Source: Campylobacteraceae bacterium
Lineage (GTDB): Bacteria; Campylobacterota; Campylobacteria; Campylobacterales; Sulfurovaceae
DNA length: 9,089 bases
Direction: 5' to 3'
Assembly: GCA_026986085.1 (NCBI GenBank)
Contig: JALSPE010000121.1
Location: 1 to 9,089 of the forward strand
Shown here: positions 1 to 7,276 of the stretch, piece by piece
Layout of the letters: each line of letters starts with the position of its first letter
Position numbering within the stretch: position 1 is the stretch's first letter
The notes under the pieces: generated by a model
Seen by the model: only the letters and a program-made list of their open reading frames with translations
What the model was told of the DNA's origin: nothing
Databases searched by the model: none
Program-made: the position numbers and the translations under genes

Positions 1-110
1 CTCAATTTATTATCACATAATAATAAAATATTCTTTTTAATTTTGTGTATAAAGATATGGGTTAAGTGCTGTATTATATAAAAACTTAACTCTTAATTCA
101 CAACACTCAA
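1..110. repeat. 110-bp direct repeat, copy 1
   Basis: This stretch matches 299-408 at 106 of 110 positions, without gaps. The differences are at 17, 73, 75 and 76. It contains two hairpins: TTATTAT/ATAATAA (7-13 with 17-23, loop CAC), and GTTAAGT/ACTTAAC (61-67 with 84-90), which can be extended by G59-C92 and a G-U pair. Three of the four differences fall inside the loop of the second hairpin and leave its stem intact. There is no reading frame of useful length. The copy starts at the first base of the window, so the element may extend further left. Its nature is unknown: it could be a miniature mobile element, a dispersed intergenic repeat or a duplicated structured RNA. Confidence 0.9.
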
Positions 111-298
111 TATATGTAGTAAATGTTAGGGGTTAAGTTATATATTTCTACATCTTTTTAGCTTACATATAACCATTTTTTAGAATATTATTGGATGTAA
201 GCCTTTAGGCTTACCTAAAGTTTTGTAAAATCAAATCTTAAAATAAGTATTTATCTTGTAAATATAGATAAACTTTTAGATGAGACTAAAGTTTCATA
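111..298. other. Non-coding spacer between the 110-bp repeats, rich in hairpins
   Basis: No gene is visible here. Several short inverted repeats can be read. ATGTAG-AAAT (114-124, one bulged T) pairs with ATTTCTACAT (144-153). GTAAGCCT/AGGCTTAC (197-204 with 207-214) is a perfect 18-base palindrome. TTTATC/GATAAA (250-255 with 267-272) and AAACTT-TAG/CTAAAGTTT (270-279 with 286-294, one bulge) follow. The 197-214 palindrome is the only one with real G+C content. It may be a terminator or protein-binding dyad, although only a weak T-run follows it. The AT-only stems could be chance. Confidence 0.5.
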
Positions 299-408
299 CT
301 CAATTTATTATCACTTAATAATAAAATATTCTTTTTAATTTTGTGTATAAAGATATGGGTTAAGTGCTGTGTAGTATAAAAACTTAACTCTTAATTCACA
401 ACACTCAA
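299..408. repeat. 110-bp direct repeat, copy 2
   Basis: Second copy of the element at 1-110, offset by 298 bp. Identity stops abruptly after the shared tail that ends in ACACTCAA at 408. The main hairpin (359-365 with 382-388) is kept and the small AT hairpin loses only its loop-closing pair. The copy ends about 50 bp beyond the helicase stop codon, with AT-rich spacer (409-459) between, so the element sits in the helicase 3' flank and could form part of its transcript end. No strong T-run follows the stem on the minus strand, so a classical terminator is not supported. Confidence 0.9.
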
Positions 409-459
409 CACTTCTTAGTATAATAATTCAAAATTTATAATTAAAAATTCAAAATTACC

Positions 460-1908
460 CTAACTCCTGCTACCTCTATTTCTGTTTCCTCCATCTCTTC
501 TGCCTCTGCCATTAGAGTTAGAGCCTCTTCTTCTATTTCCACCTCTTGAACTCCTACCCCTTCGGTTTCCACCTCTATCATCTTTTGCATATTTAAGTAA
601 TTTTTTAATATCTTCTAAACTCTTACCAATATTATCTTTACCTTTTACTCTATTCTCATTAGTTATAATTGTTGCTAATTTAAATGCTATTGTAGATAAA
701 TCGTATGCCTCTTTTAAATCTTCTACCAATTTAATACCAGCTTCGCTAGGCTCTGTTCCTATTACTTTATTTGCAACTTCACCACTCTTCAACTCCTCAA
801 TATCGCTGATATTAGGTATAGTTTTACTCTTTATTTCACTTCCTACATTTTTTTGAATTTTTTGCAAAGCCCTAAATTCACTAGGAGTTACTATTGAAAT
901 TGCTACGCCATCTTTTCCGGCACGACCAGTTCTACCAATTCTATGAACATAACTTTGAGAATCAAAAGGAATATGGTAGTTAAATACATGGCTCACATCA
1001 TTAACATCAAGCCCTCTTGCAGCAACATCTGTTGCAATTAAAACCTCTAAATTACCTTTTTTAAACTCTCTTATAGTTTGCTCTCGCTCTCTTTGCCCCA
1101 TATCACCATGCAATCCACCACAATTGAAGCCTTGAGAATTTAAGAATGTAGCTAACCTATCTACCTCTCTTCTCATTCTACAAAATATGATACTTTTGTG
1201 TGGATTATAGTAATCATATAGTCTAATTAAAGCATCATCTTTTTCTCTCTCTTCTACAACATAATACTCTTGCTCAATATTAGAATTTGTTACATTTGAT
1301 TGCGTTATAGATATACTCTTTGGCTCTTTAAGTATTCTTTGTGCCAAAGATCTAATCTCTTTACTCATTGTAGCAGAAAATAGCAATCTTTGTTGCTCTC
1401 CTTTTAAATGGCTAAATATCTTCTTAATATCATCTAAAAATCCCATATCAAGCATCTCATCAGCTTCATCAAGAACAATTATAGATGGATTAAGTCTGAT
1501 TTTTTTACTATCTAAAAGGTCAATAAGCCTACCAGGTGTGGCAACTACAACATTAGCTCTTTTTATCTGCTCTATCTGTCTTCCATATGCAGTTCCACCA
1601 TAAACAGTAGCACTTCTAACGCCTAACTCTTTACCAAATTTATAAACCTCATCACTAACTTGCATCGCCAACTCTCTAGTTGGAGCAACTATTAAAGCCT
1701 CTACATCTCCATTTAACTCTAATTTTTCTAAAATAGGAAGTGCAAATGCAGCAGTCTTTCCTGTTCCTGTGTGTGCTTGTCCAATAATATCATTACCCTC
1801 TAAAATAAGAGGTATCGCCTCTACTTGAATAGGACTAGGTTCTCTAAAACCTGCATCTTTAATAGCTTTTGTAATCTCTGGTTTAAAATTAAAATCTTCA
1901 AATTTCAT
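460..1908 (-). CDS. DEAD-box ATP-dependent RNA helicase with basic RGG-like tail
   Basis: The 482-residue protein unwinds short RNA duplexes using ATP, in the cytoplasm. All family motifs are readable: Q motif with Q28, motif I AHTGTGKT (45-52), PTRELA (76-81), GG (104-105), TPGR (124-127), DEAD (147-150), SAT (178-180), TDVAARGLD (293-301) and HRIGRTGR (322-329). A linker of mixed helical character (about 360-440) leads to a low-complexity tail (about 444-482) rich in R, G, N and S, typical of RNA-binding disordered tails. The family (DeaD/CsdA, RhlE, Helicobacter RhpA) works in ribosome assembly, RNA decay and cold adaptation; which subgroup this is cannot be settled by eye. The start ATG has only a weak purine-rich ribosome site (AGAAG) and follows a strong inverted repeat. 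It lies downstream of the phosphate operon but is separated by 186 bp, so it is probably its own unit. Confidence 0.97.
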   Translation of the reverse strand: MKFEDFNFKPEITKAIKDAGFREPSPIQVEAIPLILEGNDIIGQAHTGTGKTAAFALPILEKLELNGDVEALIVAPTRELAMQVSDEVYKFGKELGVRSATVYGGTAYGRQIEQIKRANVVVATPGRLIDLLDSKKIRLNPSIIVLDEADEMLDMGFLDDIKKIFSHLKGEQQRLLFSATMSKEIRSLAQRILKEPKSISITQSNVTNSNIEQEYYVVEEREKDDALIRLYDYYNPHKSIIFCRMRREVDRLATFLNSQGFNCGGLHGDMGQREREQTIREFKKGNLEVLIATDVAARGLDVNDVSHVFNYHIPFDSQSYVHRIGRTGRAGKDGVAISIVTPSEFRALQKIQKNVGSEIKSKTIPNISDIEELKSGEVANKVIGTEPSEAGIKLVEDLKEAYDLSTIAFKLATIITNENRVKGKDNIGKSLEDIKKLLKYAKDDRGGNRRGRSSRGGNRRRGSNSNGRGRRDGGNRNRGSRS

Positions 1909-1921
1909 TTTTCTTCTTTTT

Positions 1922-1995
1922 TTTAAATTAATTGTATGCGTTTGCTACAAACCAAGCACCAAGTGCAAAACTCTCTCAAACACAATTAATTTAAA
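1922..1995 (-). promoter_or_regulatory. Long inverted repeat in the helicase leader
   Basis: Positions 1922-1935 and 1982-1995 are perfect inverted complements over 14 bp. A further 5-bp stem lies inside (1940-1944 GTTTG with 1977-1981 CAAAC) after a four-base bulge. An alternative inner pairing exists: TTTGC (1941-1945) with GCAAA (1965-1969), and GCAC/GTGC (1956-1959 with 1963-1966). In the mRNA the hairpin would end 13 bases before the ATG, directly next to the ribosome-binding region. It is followed by an A-rich run, so it is not an ordinary terminator. A cold-responsive or self-regulated leader is a reasonable inference for an RNA helicase, but a DNA operator is equally possible. A -10-like TATAAA at 1996-2001 would place a transcription start inside the right arm. 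Confidence 0.65.
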
Positions 1996-2025
1996 TTTAT
2001 ATTCAGTAAGCAGAAAGTTAATGTA

Positions 2026-2063
2026 GATTGTAGCCAAGGCTAAAACAATGGCGCGATTGTAGC
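2026..2063. other. Paired 9-bp direct repeats (GATTGTAGC) in the kinase-helicase gap
   Basis: GATTGTAGC occurs at 2026-2034 and again at 2055-2063. On the minus strand these read GCTACAATC and include two -10-like TACAAT hexamers 29 bp apart. Between them, ATTGT-AGCC/GGCT-ACAAT (2027-2035 with 2038-2049, with unpaired A's) can fold. The stretch lies just after the kinase stop codon and upstream of the helicase leader, so it could be an operator, a promoter pair or a weak transcript end for the phosphate operon. No T-run follows the stem. The repeat is certain and the role is a guess. Confidence 0.35.
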
Positions 2064-2094
2064 TTAATCTAATTAAAGTTAGCTAAAACAGATA

Positions 2095-3471
2095 TCAACT
2101 ATTAACAATCTTATCTATTTCAAAACTAAATAGTGTCTCTTTTTCATCACTTTTTATATATAACTCTAAATTGTGTAACTTTAATATATAATCAACAATA
2201 TATAACCCCACACCTATTGAGTTGTTCCAGCTAATTCCATCTGCTCTATAAAATTTATCTTTTATCTTTTTAATATCACTACTATCAATCCCAATGCCAT
2301 AATCAACTACTTCAACTATCTCTTTATTGCACCTAACTATAACTTCATCTTCAGAATATTTTAATGCATTCTCTATTAAATTGATAAATACATTCTCCAT
2401 CATATTTCTATCGGCATCAACTTTAACATCACTACACTCTATAACAATATCTCTATCTTTATACTTTTGCTTTAATGTATCAACTGCTTCATTTACAACA
2501 TCTTGTAAATTAAAATTAGTTACATTTAAAGAGATTGAATTACTCTCTAACTTTATAGATAGAGATAAAGTATCTATCATATTTGATATCTTTACTGCAT
2601 TACTCTCTATTTTAGATAAAAATTTACTCTTTAGAGACTCATTTAAATTTGGTGTATCTTTTAATGTTTGAGAATATCCGACAATTGCAGCTACTGGATT
2701 TTTAAATTCATGGCTAATAGCCGATATAATATCACCTTGTCGTTTTGTAATCTCTTTTAACCTCTTGGTATAACGACTCTTCTGCTTCTCTCTCTTTTTT
2801 AGCCTCTTAGCAACTTTTTCTATATTTTTTGCAACTTTAGCAAACTCTTTGCAGCAATTTATATTAGATAAATATATAGAAAAATCTTTTTTTAACATTG
2901 AATTTAACGCCTCATCAATTGCTTTTGTATCTTTTGATATCTTTAAACTCAACTTGTTTGTAAAATATATCAATACAACCAAAAACATTGCCAATATCAC
3001 AACTATCTCAAAGACTACTCTATAAATTGACCACTTTATCTCATCTAAAGGCTTAGATACTCTTAAATATCCACTCTTTAGCCTCTTAGCAACATATATA
3101 AAATCTCTCTTAAAATTTTTAGAATATCTAAGAGAACTACCCAAACCACTCTTTTGAGCCTTCATAATCTCAACTCTATTTAAAAGATTATCATTAGGTT
3201 TTTGATTTTTGCTTCTTAAAGAGTCATATATAAGCTCTCCACTTTTGTCTATATATGTAACTCTTGAATCTGAGAGTTTTGATATTTTGTCCAAGTAACT
3301 CTTATCCAAATTACCCTCTGAAGCTATTCTAACTACTGCACTTAACTTATCAACAGTTGCATCAACTCTGCTATTTTTTACAAAAAGGTAACTAAAAATA
3401 GTTGCTATCAAAGAGGCAATTACAATAAAAACTAAAGAGATTCTAAAAAATTGTTGATGTAATTTTAACAT
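2095..3471 (-). CDS. Membrane sensor histidine kinase of the phosphate operon (PhoR/PhosS role)
   Basis: The 458-residue kinase should autophosphorylate and pass phosphate to the response regulator encoded just upstream. A membrane segment at about 10-31 and a second at about 152-171 enclose an extracytoplasmic region of about 120 residues. A charged, coiled-coil-like linker (about 205-245, very rich in K/R) follows. The HisKA H-box is ISHEFKNP with H254. The ATPase domain has the N box (N364, N368), G1 box DYGIGI (390-395), F box KFYRAD (406-411) and G2 box GVGLYIV (420-426). I see no PAS domain, unlike classical PhoR of enterobacteria, so signal input is probably extracytoplasmic or through the membrane. 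The start ATG overlaps the regulator's stop by 7 bp (ATGTTAA) with no clear ribosome site, which implies translational coupling. The link to phosphate rests on gene context. Confidence 0.93.
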   Translation of the reverse strand: MLKLHQQFFRISLVFIVIASLIATIFSYLFVKNSRVDATVDKLSAVVRIASEGNLDKSYLDKISKLSDSRVTYIDKSGELIYDSLRSKNQKPNDNLLNRVEIMKAQKSGLGSSLRYSKNFKRDFIYVAKRLKSGYLRVSKPLDEIKWSIYRVVFEIVVILAMFLVVLIYFTNKLSLKISKDTKAIDEALNSMLKKDFSIYLSNINCCKEFAKVAKNIEKVAKRLKKREKQKSRYTKRLKEITKRQGDIISAISHEFKNPVAAIVGYSQTLKDTPNLNESLKSKFLSKIESNAVKISNMIDTLSLSIKLESNSISLNVTNFNLQDVVNEAVDTLKQKYKDRDIVIECSDVKVDADRNMMENVFINLIENALKYSEDEVIVRCNKEIVEVVDYGIGIDSSDIKKIKDKFYRADGISWNNSIGVGLYIVDYILKLHNLELYIKSDEKETLFSFEIDKIVNS

Positions 3472-4124
3472 ATTTTGTAACCAACTCCTCTAACTGCCTC
3501 TATATATTGCTCTCTCTTCTCTATCTTGTTTTTTAACCTAGATACTGCCATGGTTACACTTTTATAACCAACATCTTCTTTCCAAACCTCTTCTAATAAT
3601 TCATCTCTGCTAACTACCCTATCTCTATTTTTTATTAAATATAAAAGTAATTTAAACTCTAATGATGTCAATTTTTCATACTCTCCATTAATTGATAACT
3701 CTTTACTATCTTCATCAATAACTAAATTTCTATATTTTATCTTTTGGGTAGCAACTCCAAGATATCTTGCAACTCTTGCCTTTGCTCTAAGAACCAACTC
3801 ATTCATATTAAAAGGTTTAGTTAAGTAATCATCTCCCCCTCTTAAAAAACCCTCTTCTATATCTTTATCACTACCCTTTGCTGTAACAAAAATAACTGGC
3901 ATATCATAACCCTTATCTCTTAGGGTCTTAACAAATTCACTACCCTCAGCATTAGGTAAGTTTCTATCAACCACAAGCAAGGTAACATCTTCCTCTTCAA
4001 GAGCCTGTTCTACTCCTTTAGTTGATAAAAAACCAATAACATCAAAACCAGCACTAGATAGATGAAACTCCTCTAACTCTAAAAGATCCTCATTATCCTC
4101 AATAATAATTACAGATTTTTTCAT
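3465..4124 (-). CDS. OmpR/PhoB-family response regulator of the phosphate operon
   Basis: This 219-residue DNA-binding regulator is the likely partner of the kinase that overlaps its 3' end. The receiver domain (1-120) has the acidic pair E9/D10, the phospho-acceptor D53 (VVDRNLP), T81 (FVTAK) and K103 (LTKPF). The C-terminal winged helix (about 128-219) has the recognition-helix stretch VTMAVSRLKNKI and ends in VRGVGYKI, as in PhoB and OmpR. Its start codon shares one base with the phoU stop (TAATG), so translation is coupled. By position, its targets should include the GTTAC repeats upstream of pstS. Whether it is a PhoB ortholog or closer to the Campylobacter PhosR type cannot be decided from the sequence alone, so no symbol is given. 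Confidence 0.95.
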   Translation of the reverse strand: MKKSVIIIEDNEDLLELEEFHLSSAGFDVIGFLSTKGVEQALEEEDVTLLVVDRNLPNAEGSEFVKTLRDKGYDMPVIFVTAKGSDKDIEEGFLRGGDDYLTKPFNMNELVLRAKARVARYLGVATQKIKYRNLVIDEDSKELSINGEYEKLTSLEFKLLLYLIKNRDRVVSRDELLEEVWKEDVGYKSVTMAVSRLKNKIEKREQYIEAVRGVGYKIC

Positions 4125-4786
4125 TACAACTTTAATTTTCCACCCTCAATAGCATACTTTCTTAACTTTGCAATATTTACACATCTGTCTGAAATTCTCT
4201 CCATCTTTCTAACAGAGTTAAGTCGTTTTGCAAAGTATGAAATCTCATTTTTATTATCACAAATTTCACTTATAATCTCTTTTTCTATTATAGATACAAA
4301 ATCATCACACTTGCTCTCTTCAATAGATACCTCTCTAATAAGCTCATTTAAAATTGACTCATCTTTAACCTTTATTATCTCTACAGAAGCTTTTAATGCA
4401 TTATGTGTGCTTTTATAAAAAGTAACTCTTGTTCCATCTCCCTCAATATTCTCTTCATCTACAATCTCTTGAGTTAATGTCTTAATTTGAGCTACAATAT
4501 AATCACTAATTCGACTAAATTCACTTGTTATTTTCATTAAAGTTACAACTCTTCTTAAATCTTTTGCCTCTGGCGCATATAGTGCTAAGATTTCTATAAT
4601 TCTCATATCTATCTTAGACTCCTCTTTAGAGCTGCCTTTGAGCATATTTTTTGCCTCTTTTAGGTTATCTAAATTTTTACTCTCTAAAGCACCTACTACT
4701 AAAGCAAAAGCCTCTTCTATATTTTTTGCAAAATCATAACTTCTACTATAAAGCTTCTCTAAATCCTCTTGATACTTACTTAACAT
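4124..4786 (-). CDS. phoU: PhoU phosphate transport/signalling regulator
   Basis: The 220-residue cytoplasmic helical protein has the two repeated PhoU half-domains. The first half carries a DMRIIEILALYAPEAKDLRR stretch followed by a MKITSEFSRISDY helix (about 60-96). The second half ends with RKMERISDRCVNIA (about 193-206). These are the metal-binding, acid-rich PhoU signatures. In the family, PhoU connects the PstSCAB transporter to the sensor kinase and keeps the response off when phosphate is plentiful. Here it lies between pstB and the regulator gene, with one-base TAATG overlaps on both sides. A good ribosome site (GGGAGG) lies inside the end of pstB. The length is normal and nothing is missing. 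Confidence 0.95.
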   Translation of the reverse strand: MLSKYQEDLEKLYSRSYDFAKNIEEAFALVVGALESKNLDNLKEAKNMLKGSSKEESKIDMRIIEILALYAPEAKDLRRVVTLMKITSEFSRISDYIVAQIKTLTQEIVDEENIEGDGTRVTFYKSTHNALKASVEIIKVKDESILNELIREVSIEESKCDDFVSIIEKEIISEICDNKNEISYFAKRLNSVRKMERISDRCVNIAKLRKYAIEGGKLKL

Positions 4787-5574
4787 TATCCAAACCTCCC
4801 TGTAATATAATCTTCTGTCATCTTCTCGCTTGGGTTTGTAAAGATTTTTTTTGTTTTATCAAACTCTATCAAATCACCCAAATACATAAATGCTGTATAA
4901 TCACTCAAACGACTTGCTTGTTGCATATTATGTGTAACAATTGCAACTGAAACTTCATCTTTCAACTCTGCTATTAATTCTTCAATTGCACCGGTTGATA
5001 TTGGATCAAGTGCACTTGTTGGCTCATCAAAAAGCAAAACATCTGGCTTTAGAGCAACTGCTCTTGCAATACAGAGTCTTTGTTGCTGACCTCCACTTAG
5101 CCCCATTGCACTTGTGTTTAGTCTATCTTTAACTTCACCCCAAATAGCAGAACCTTGCAAGGCCTTCTCAACTCTTCCATCAAGCTCACTCTTTGCTTTA
5201 ATTCCACTAAGTCTTAAACCATAAGCCACATTATCATAAATACTCATAGGAAATGGCGTGGGTTTTTGAAAAATCATACCAACTCTTTGGCGAAGTTTAA
5301 TCAACTCATTCTCTTTTTTATACTCTAAAATATTCTCCATAGAACCATCTTCTTTTTGCAACAGTATCTTGCCCTCATACTTTAAACCAGGGTATAGGTC
5401 GTGAATTCTGTTAAATGCTCTAAGAAGAGTTGATTTACCACAACCACTAGGTCCAATAAGTGCAGTAATTTTATTCTTCTCTATTGGCATTGTAATGCTT
5501 TTAAGTGTTGGTTTAGGAGCATTTGGATAGGTAAAACTCAAATCCTCAGCTCTCATTACATCTATATTTTCCAT
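4786..5574 (-). CDS. pstB: PstB, phosphate ABC transporter ATPase
   Basis: The 262-residue cytoplasmic ATPase drives phosphate import through PstC/PstA. Its motifs are Walker A GPSGCGKST (41-49), Q-loop IFQKPTPFP (101-109, Q103), signature LSGGQQQR (159-166), Walker B VLLFDEP (179-185), D-loop SALD (187-190) and H215 (THNMQQA). The FQKPTPFPMSI stretch and the C-terminal TEDYITGRFG are specific to PstB, which separates it from other ABC ATPases. The start is supported by a strong AAGGAAGG ribosome site in the 11-bp gap after pstA. Its stop overlaps the phoU start by one base. Length and motifs are complete. Confidence 0.98.
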   Translation of the reverse strand: MENIDVMRAEDLSFTYPNAPKPTLKSITMPIEKNKITALIGPSGCGKSTLLRAFNRIHDLYPGLKYEGKILLQKEDGSMENILEYKKENELIKLRQRVGMIFQKPTPFPMSIYDNVAYGLRLSGIKAKSELDGRVEKALQGSAIWGEVKDRLNTSAMGLSGGQQQRLCIARAVALKPDVLLFDEPTSALDPISTGAIEELIAELKDEVSVAIVTHNMQQASRLSDYTAFMYLGDLIEFDKTKKIFTNPSEKMTEDYITGRFG

Positions 5575-5585
5575 TAACCTTCCTT

Positions 5586-6401
5586 TTATTTATGCTTATT
5601 TCTTGTTAGGTATCTACCACCTAAATTAATTATCAATACAACAACTGTCAATACAAACGATGCAGCCCACGCCAAATCTTTACTTGCTTGGTCTGGATAT
5701 GTTGCCAAATTATATATACTAACTGTCAAAGATGGAAATTGGTCATTTAAATTAAATGTTAAAAATTGACTATTTGCCGATGTAAATAGCAGTGGTGCAG
5801 TCTCTCCAATAATTCTAGCAAATGATAACAAAATTCCAGTCATCAGCCCAACTTTTGCAGCCTTTACTATAATTTGCATAATAATTTTATGCTTACTGCC
5901 TCCAAGTGCAATACCAGCTTCTCTAAGCTCTTTTGGAACAAGAGAGAGCATATTATCAGTTGTGCTTACAACAATTGGTAACATCATAATAGCAAGTGCT
6001 ATCACACCACCCCAACCTGCAAAGTGCCCAACTCTATCTACATAAATTGCATAGACAAATACACCAATAATTATAGATGGTGCACTCATCATAATATCAC
6101 TTAAGTTTCTAACAAAAAATGCCAATTTGTTATTATTACTATACTCTCGCAAATATATTCCAGCCATTGCACCAATAGGCACAGCAATAACTGTAGCAAT
6201 TATAGCCATCATAAACTGACCAACAAGTAAGTTTCTAATACCTCCATCTACCAAATCATTAGTAAATATAGACCAATTCATTGTAGCTAAACCCTTCATA
6301 AAAAGTGTTCCTAATATCCAAAACAAAAAAATTAAACCAACAGTAGCAGCTACTGTAGAGAGGATTAAAACAATCTTATTTATTAAAAATCTCTTATTCA
6401 T
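5586..6401 (-). CDS. pstA: PstA, phosphate ABC transporter permease
   Basis: The 271-residue inner-membrane protein has about six hydrophobic spans and forms half of the phosphate channel with PstC. The EAA coupling loop that contacts PstB is readable at about 160-180 (REAGIALGGSKHKIIMQ), followed by the PstA-type ARIIGETAPLLFT stretch (about 195-207). The ATG overlaps the pstC stop by four bases (ATGA) and has a strong GGGAGGAG ribosome site just upstream, inside pstC. Gene order C-A-B is the usual one, which separates it from the related PstC. Confidence 0.96.
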   Translation of the reverse strand: MNKRFLINKIVLILSTVAATVGLIFLFWILGTLFMKGLATMNWSIFTNDLVDGGIRNLLVGQFMMAIIATVIAVPIGAMAGIYLREYSNNNKLAFFVRNLSDIMMSAPSIIIGVFVYAIYVDRVGHFAGWGGVIALAIMMLPIVVSTTDNMLSLVPKELREAGIALGGSKHKIIMQIIVKAAKVGLMTGILLSFARIIGETAPLLFTSANSQFLTFNLNDQFPSLTVSIYNLATYPDQASKDLAWAASFVLTVVVLIINLGGRYLTRNKHK

Positions 6402-7255
6402 CGTCTCCTCCCTAAAAAGTAGAATTTAGCAAATGATATTATTATAAAGCTAACTGCAAACAAAATCAGTGCCAAATAGAACATACTTGAGAGTTCTAAA
6501 TCTTGTGCTTCAGAGAAGTTATTTGCCAAAAGAACAGGAATAGAAGTTGTTGGGTCTGTAATTTTTGACGGTAACTTCATAATTGAACCAATTAAAAATG
6601 CAACTGCCATTGTCTCACCCAGTGCACGACCAAGTGCTAATATAACAGAGCCTATAATTGCCGTCTTCGAGTATGGCATAATAACATCTTTTATAACTTC
6701 AAATTTGGTTGCACCCATAGCATAAGCACTCTCTTTTAAAACACTTGGAGTTGTATTCATAGCATCTTTTGTAATTGCTGACATAAATGGCACAATCATA
6801 ATAGCCAAAACAATACCAGCAGTTAGTAAACCAACGCCACTTCCACCAAATGTATGCTGAATAATTGGTGCAAAGTAAAAAAGCCCCCACATTCCATAGA
6901 TAATACTAGGAATTGCAGCAAGAAGCTCAATTGCAATAGATACAGGCTTTATTAACACAGGAAATGCAACCTCTGTTAAAAATATAGCAATACCCATAGC
7001 AATTGGCACAGCAATAATCATAGCAATAGCTGTAGCTAAAAGTGTTCCAACTATTGGAATATATCCACCAAAAACACCACCATCATCATCTTCTCCAGGT
7101 TGCCAAGAGCTAGTCGTTAAAAAATCAAAGCCAAAAGTATGTATAGCATCACTTGCATAAACATATAAAATACCAAATATTGCAGCTAAGATTATTAAGA
7201 TTAGTATGGCTGAGAAGATGGAAAAGTCTTTAAAAAGTTTACCAGTCATTTCCAT
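6398..7255 (-). CDS. pstC: PstC, phosphate ABC transporter permease
   Basis: The 285-residue inner-membrane protein has about six spans and is the partner of PstA. The EAA loop is at about 175-194 (ESAYAMGATKFEVIKDVIMP), followed by LGRALGETMAVAFLIG (208-223), a strong PstC signature. The loop after the first span (about 34-63, with an EDDDGG stretch) is the expected PstC periplasmic loop. The first ATG is preferred because AAAGGG lies about five bases upstream; a second ATG at codon 3 is possible but less well placed. It is separated from pstS by 105 bp holding a hairpin and a possible internal promoter, so its level may differ from that of pstS. Confidence 0.96.
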   Translation of the reverse strand: MEMTGKLFKDFSIFSAILILIILAAIFGILYVYASDAIHTFGFDFLTTSSWQPGEDDDGGVFGGYIPIVGTLLATAIAMIIAVPIAMGIAIFLTEVAFPVLIKPVSIAIELLAAIPSIIYGMWGLFYFAPIIQHTFGGSGVGLLTAGIVLAIMIVPFMSAITKDAMNTTPSVLKESAYAMGATKFEVIKDVIMPYSKTAIIGSVILALGRALGETMAVAFLIGSIMKLPSKITDPTTSIPVLLANNFSEAQDLELSSMFYLALILFAVSFIIISFAKFYFLGRRR

Positions 7256-7276
7256 TTGCCCTTTAAGTTTTTATAA

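Noticed and set aside
1..408. Integron attC-like array (GTTAAGT matches GTTRRRY, ACTTAAC matches RYYYAAC, period 298 bp)
   Set aside because: Within the repeat the two core boxes are in the wrong order (GTTRRRY before RYYYAAC on either strand). The second copy lacks a following core, and the spacer holds no cassette gene.
1..408. CRISPR array
   Set aside because: There are only two repeats of 110 bp with a 188-bp spacer, far outside CRISPR repeat and spacer sizes, and no cas gene is present.
2327..2671. Open frame of 114 codons on the + strand
   Set aside because: It lies wholly antisense to the histidine kinase ATPase/HisKA region, whose motifs are intact. The protein has no recognisable features and no ribosome site was evident.
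4651..5132. Two overlapping + strand open frames (4651-4950 and 4941-5132)
   Set aside because: They are antisense to phoU and pstB, with leucine-rich, low-information translations typical of mirror frames of AT-rich genes.
6699..6890. 63-codon minus-strand frame inside pstC
   Set aside because: This is an out-of-frame shadow of pstC with Cys/Tyr/Trp-rich composition and no ribosome site.
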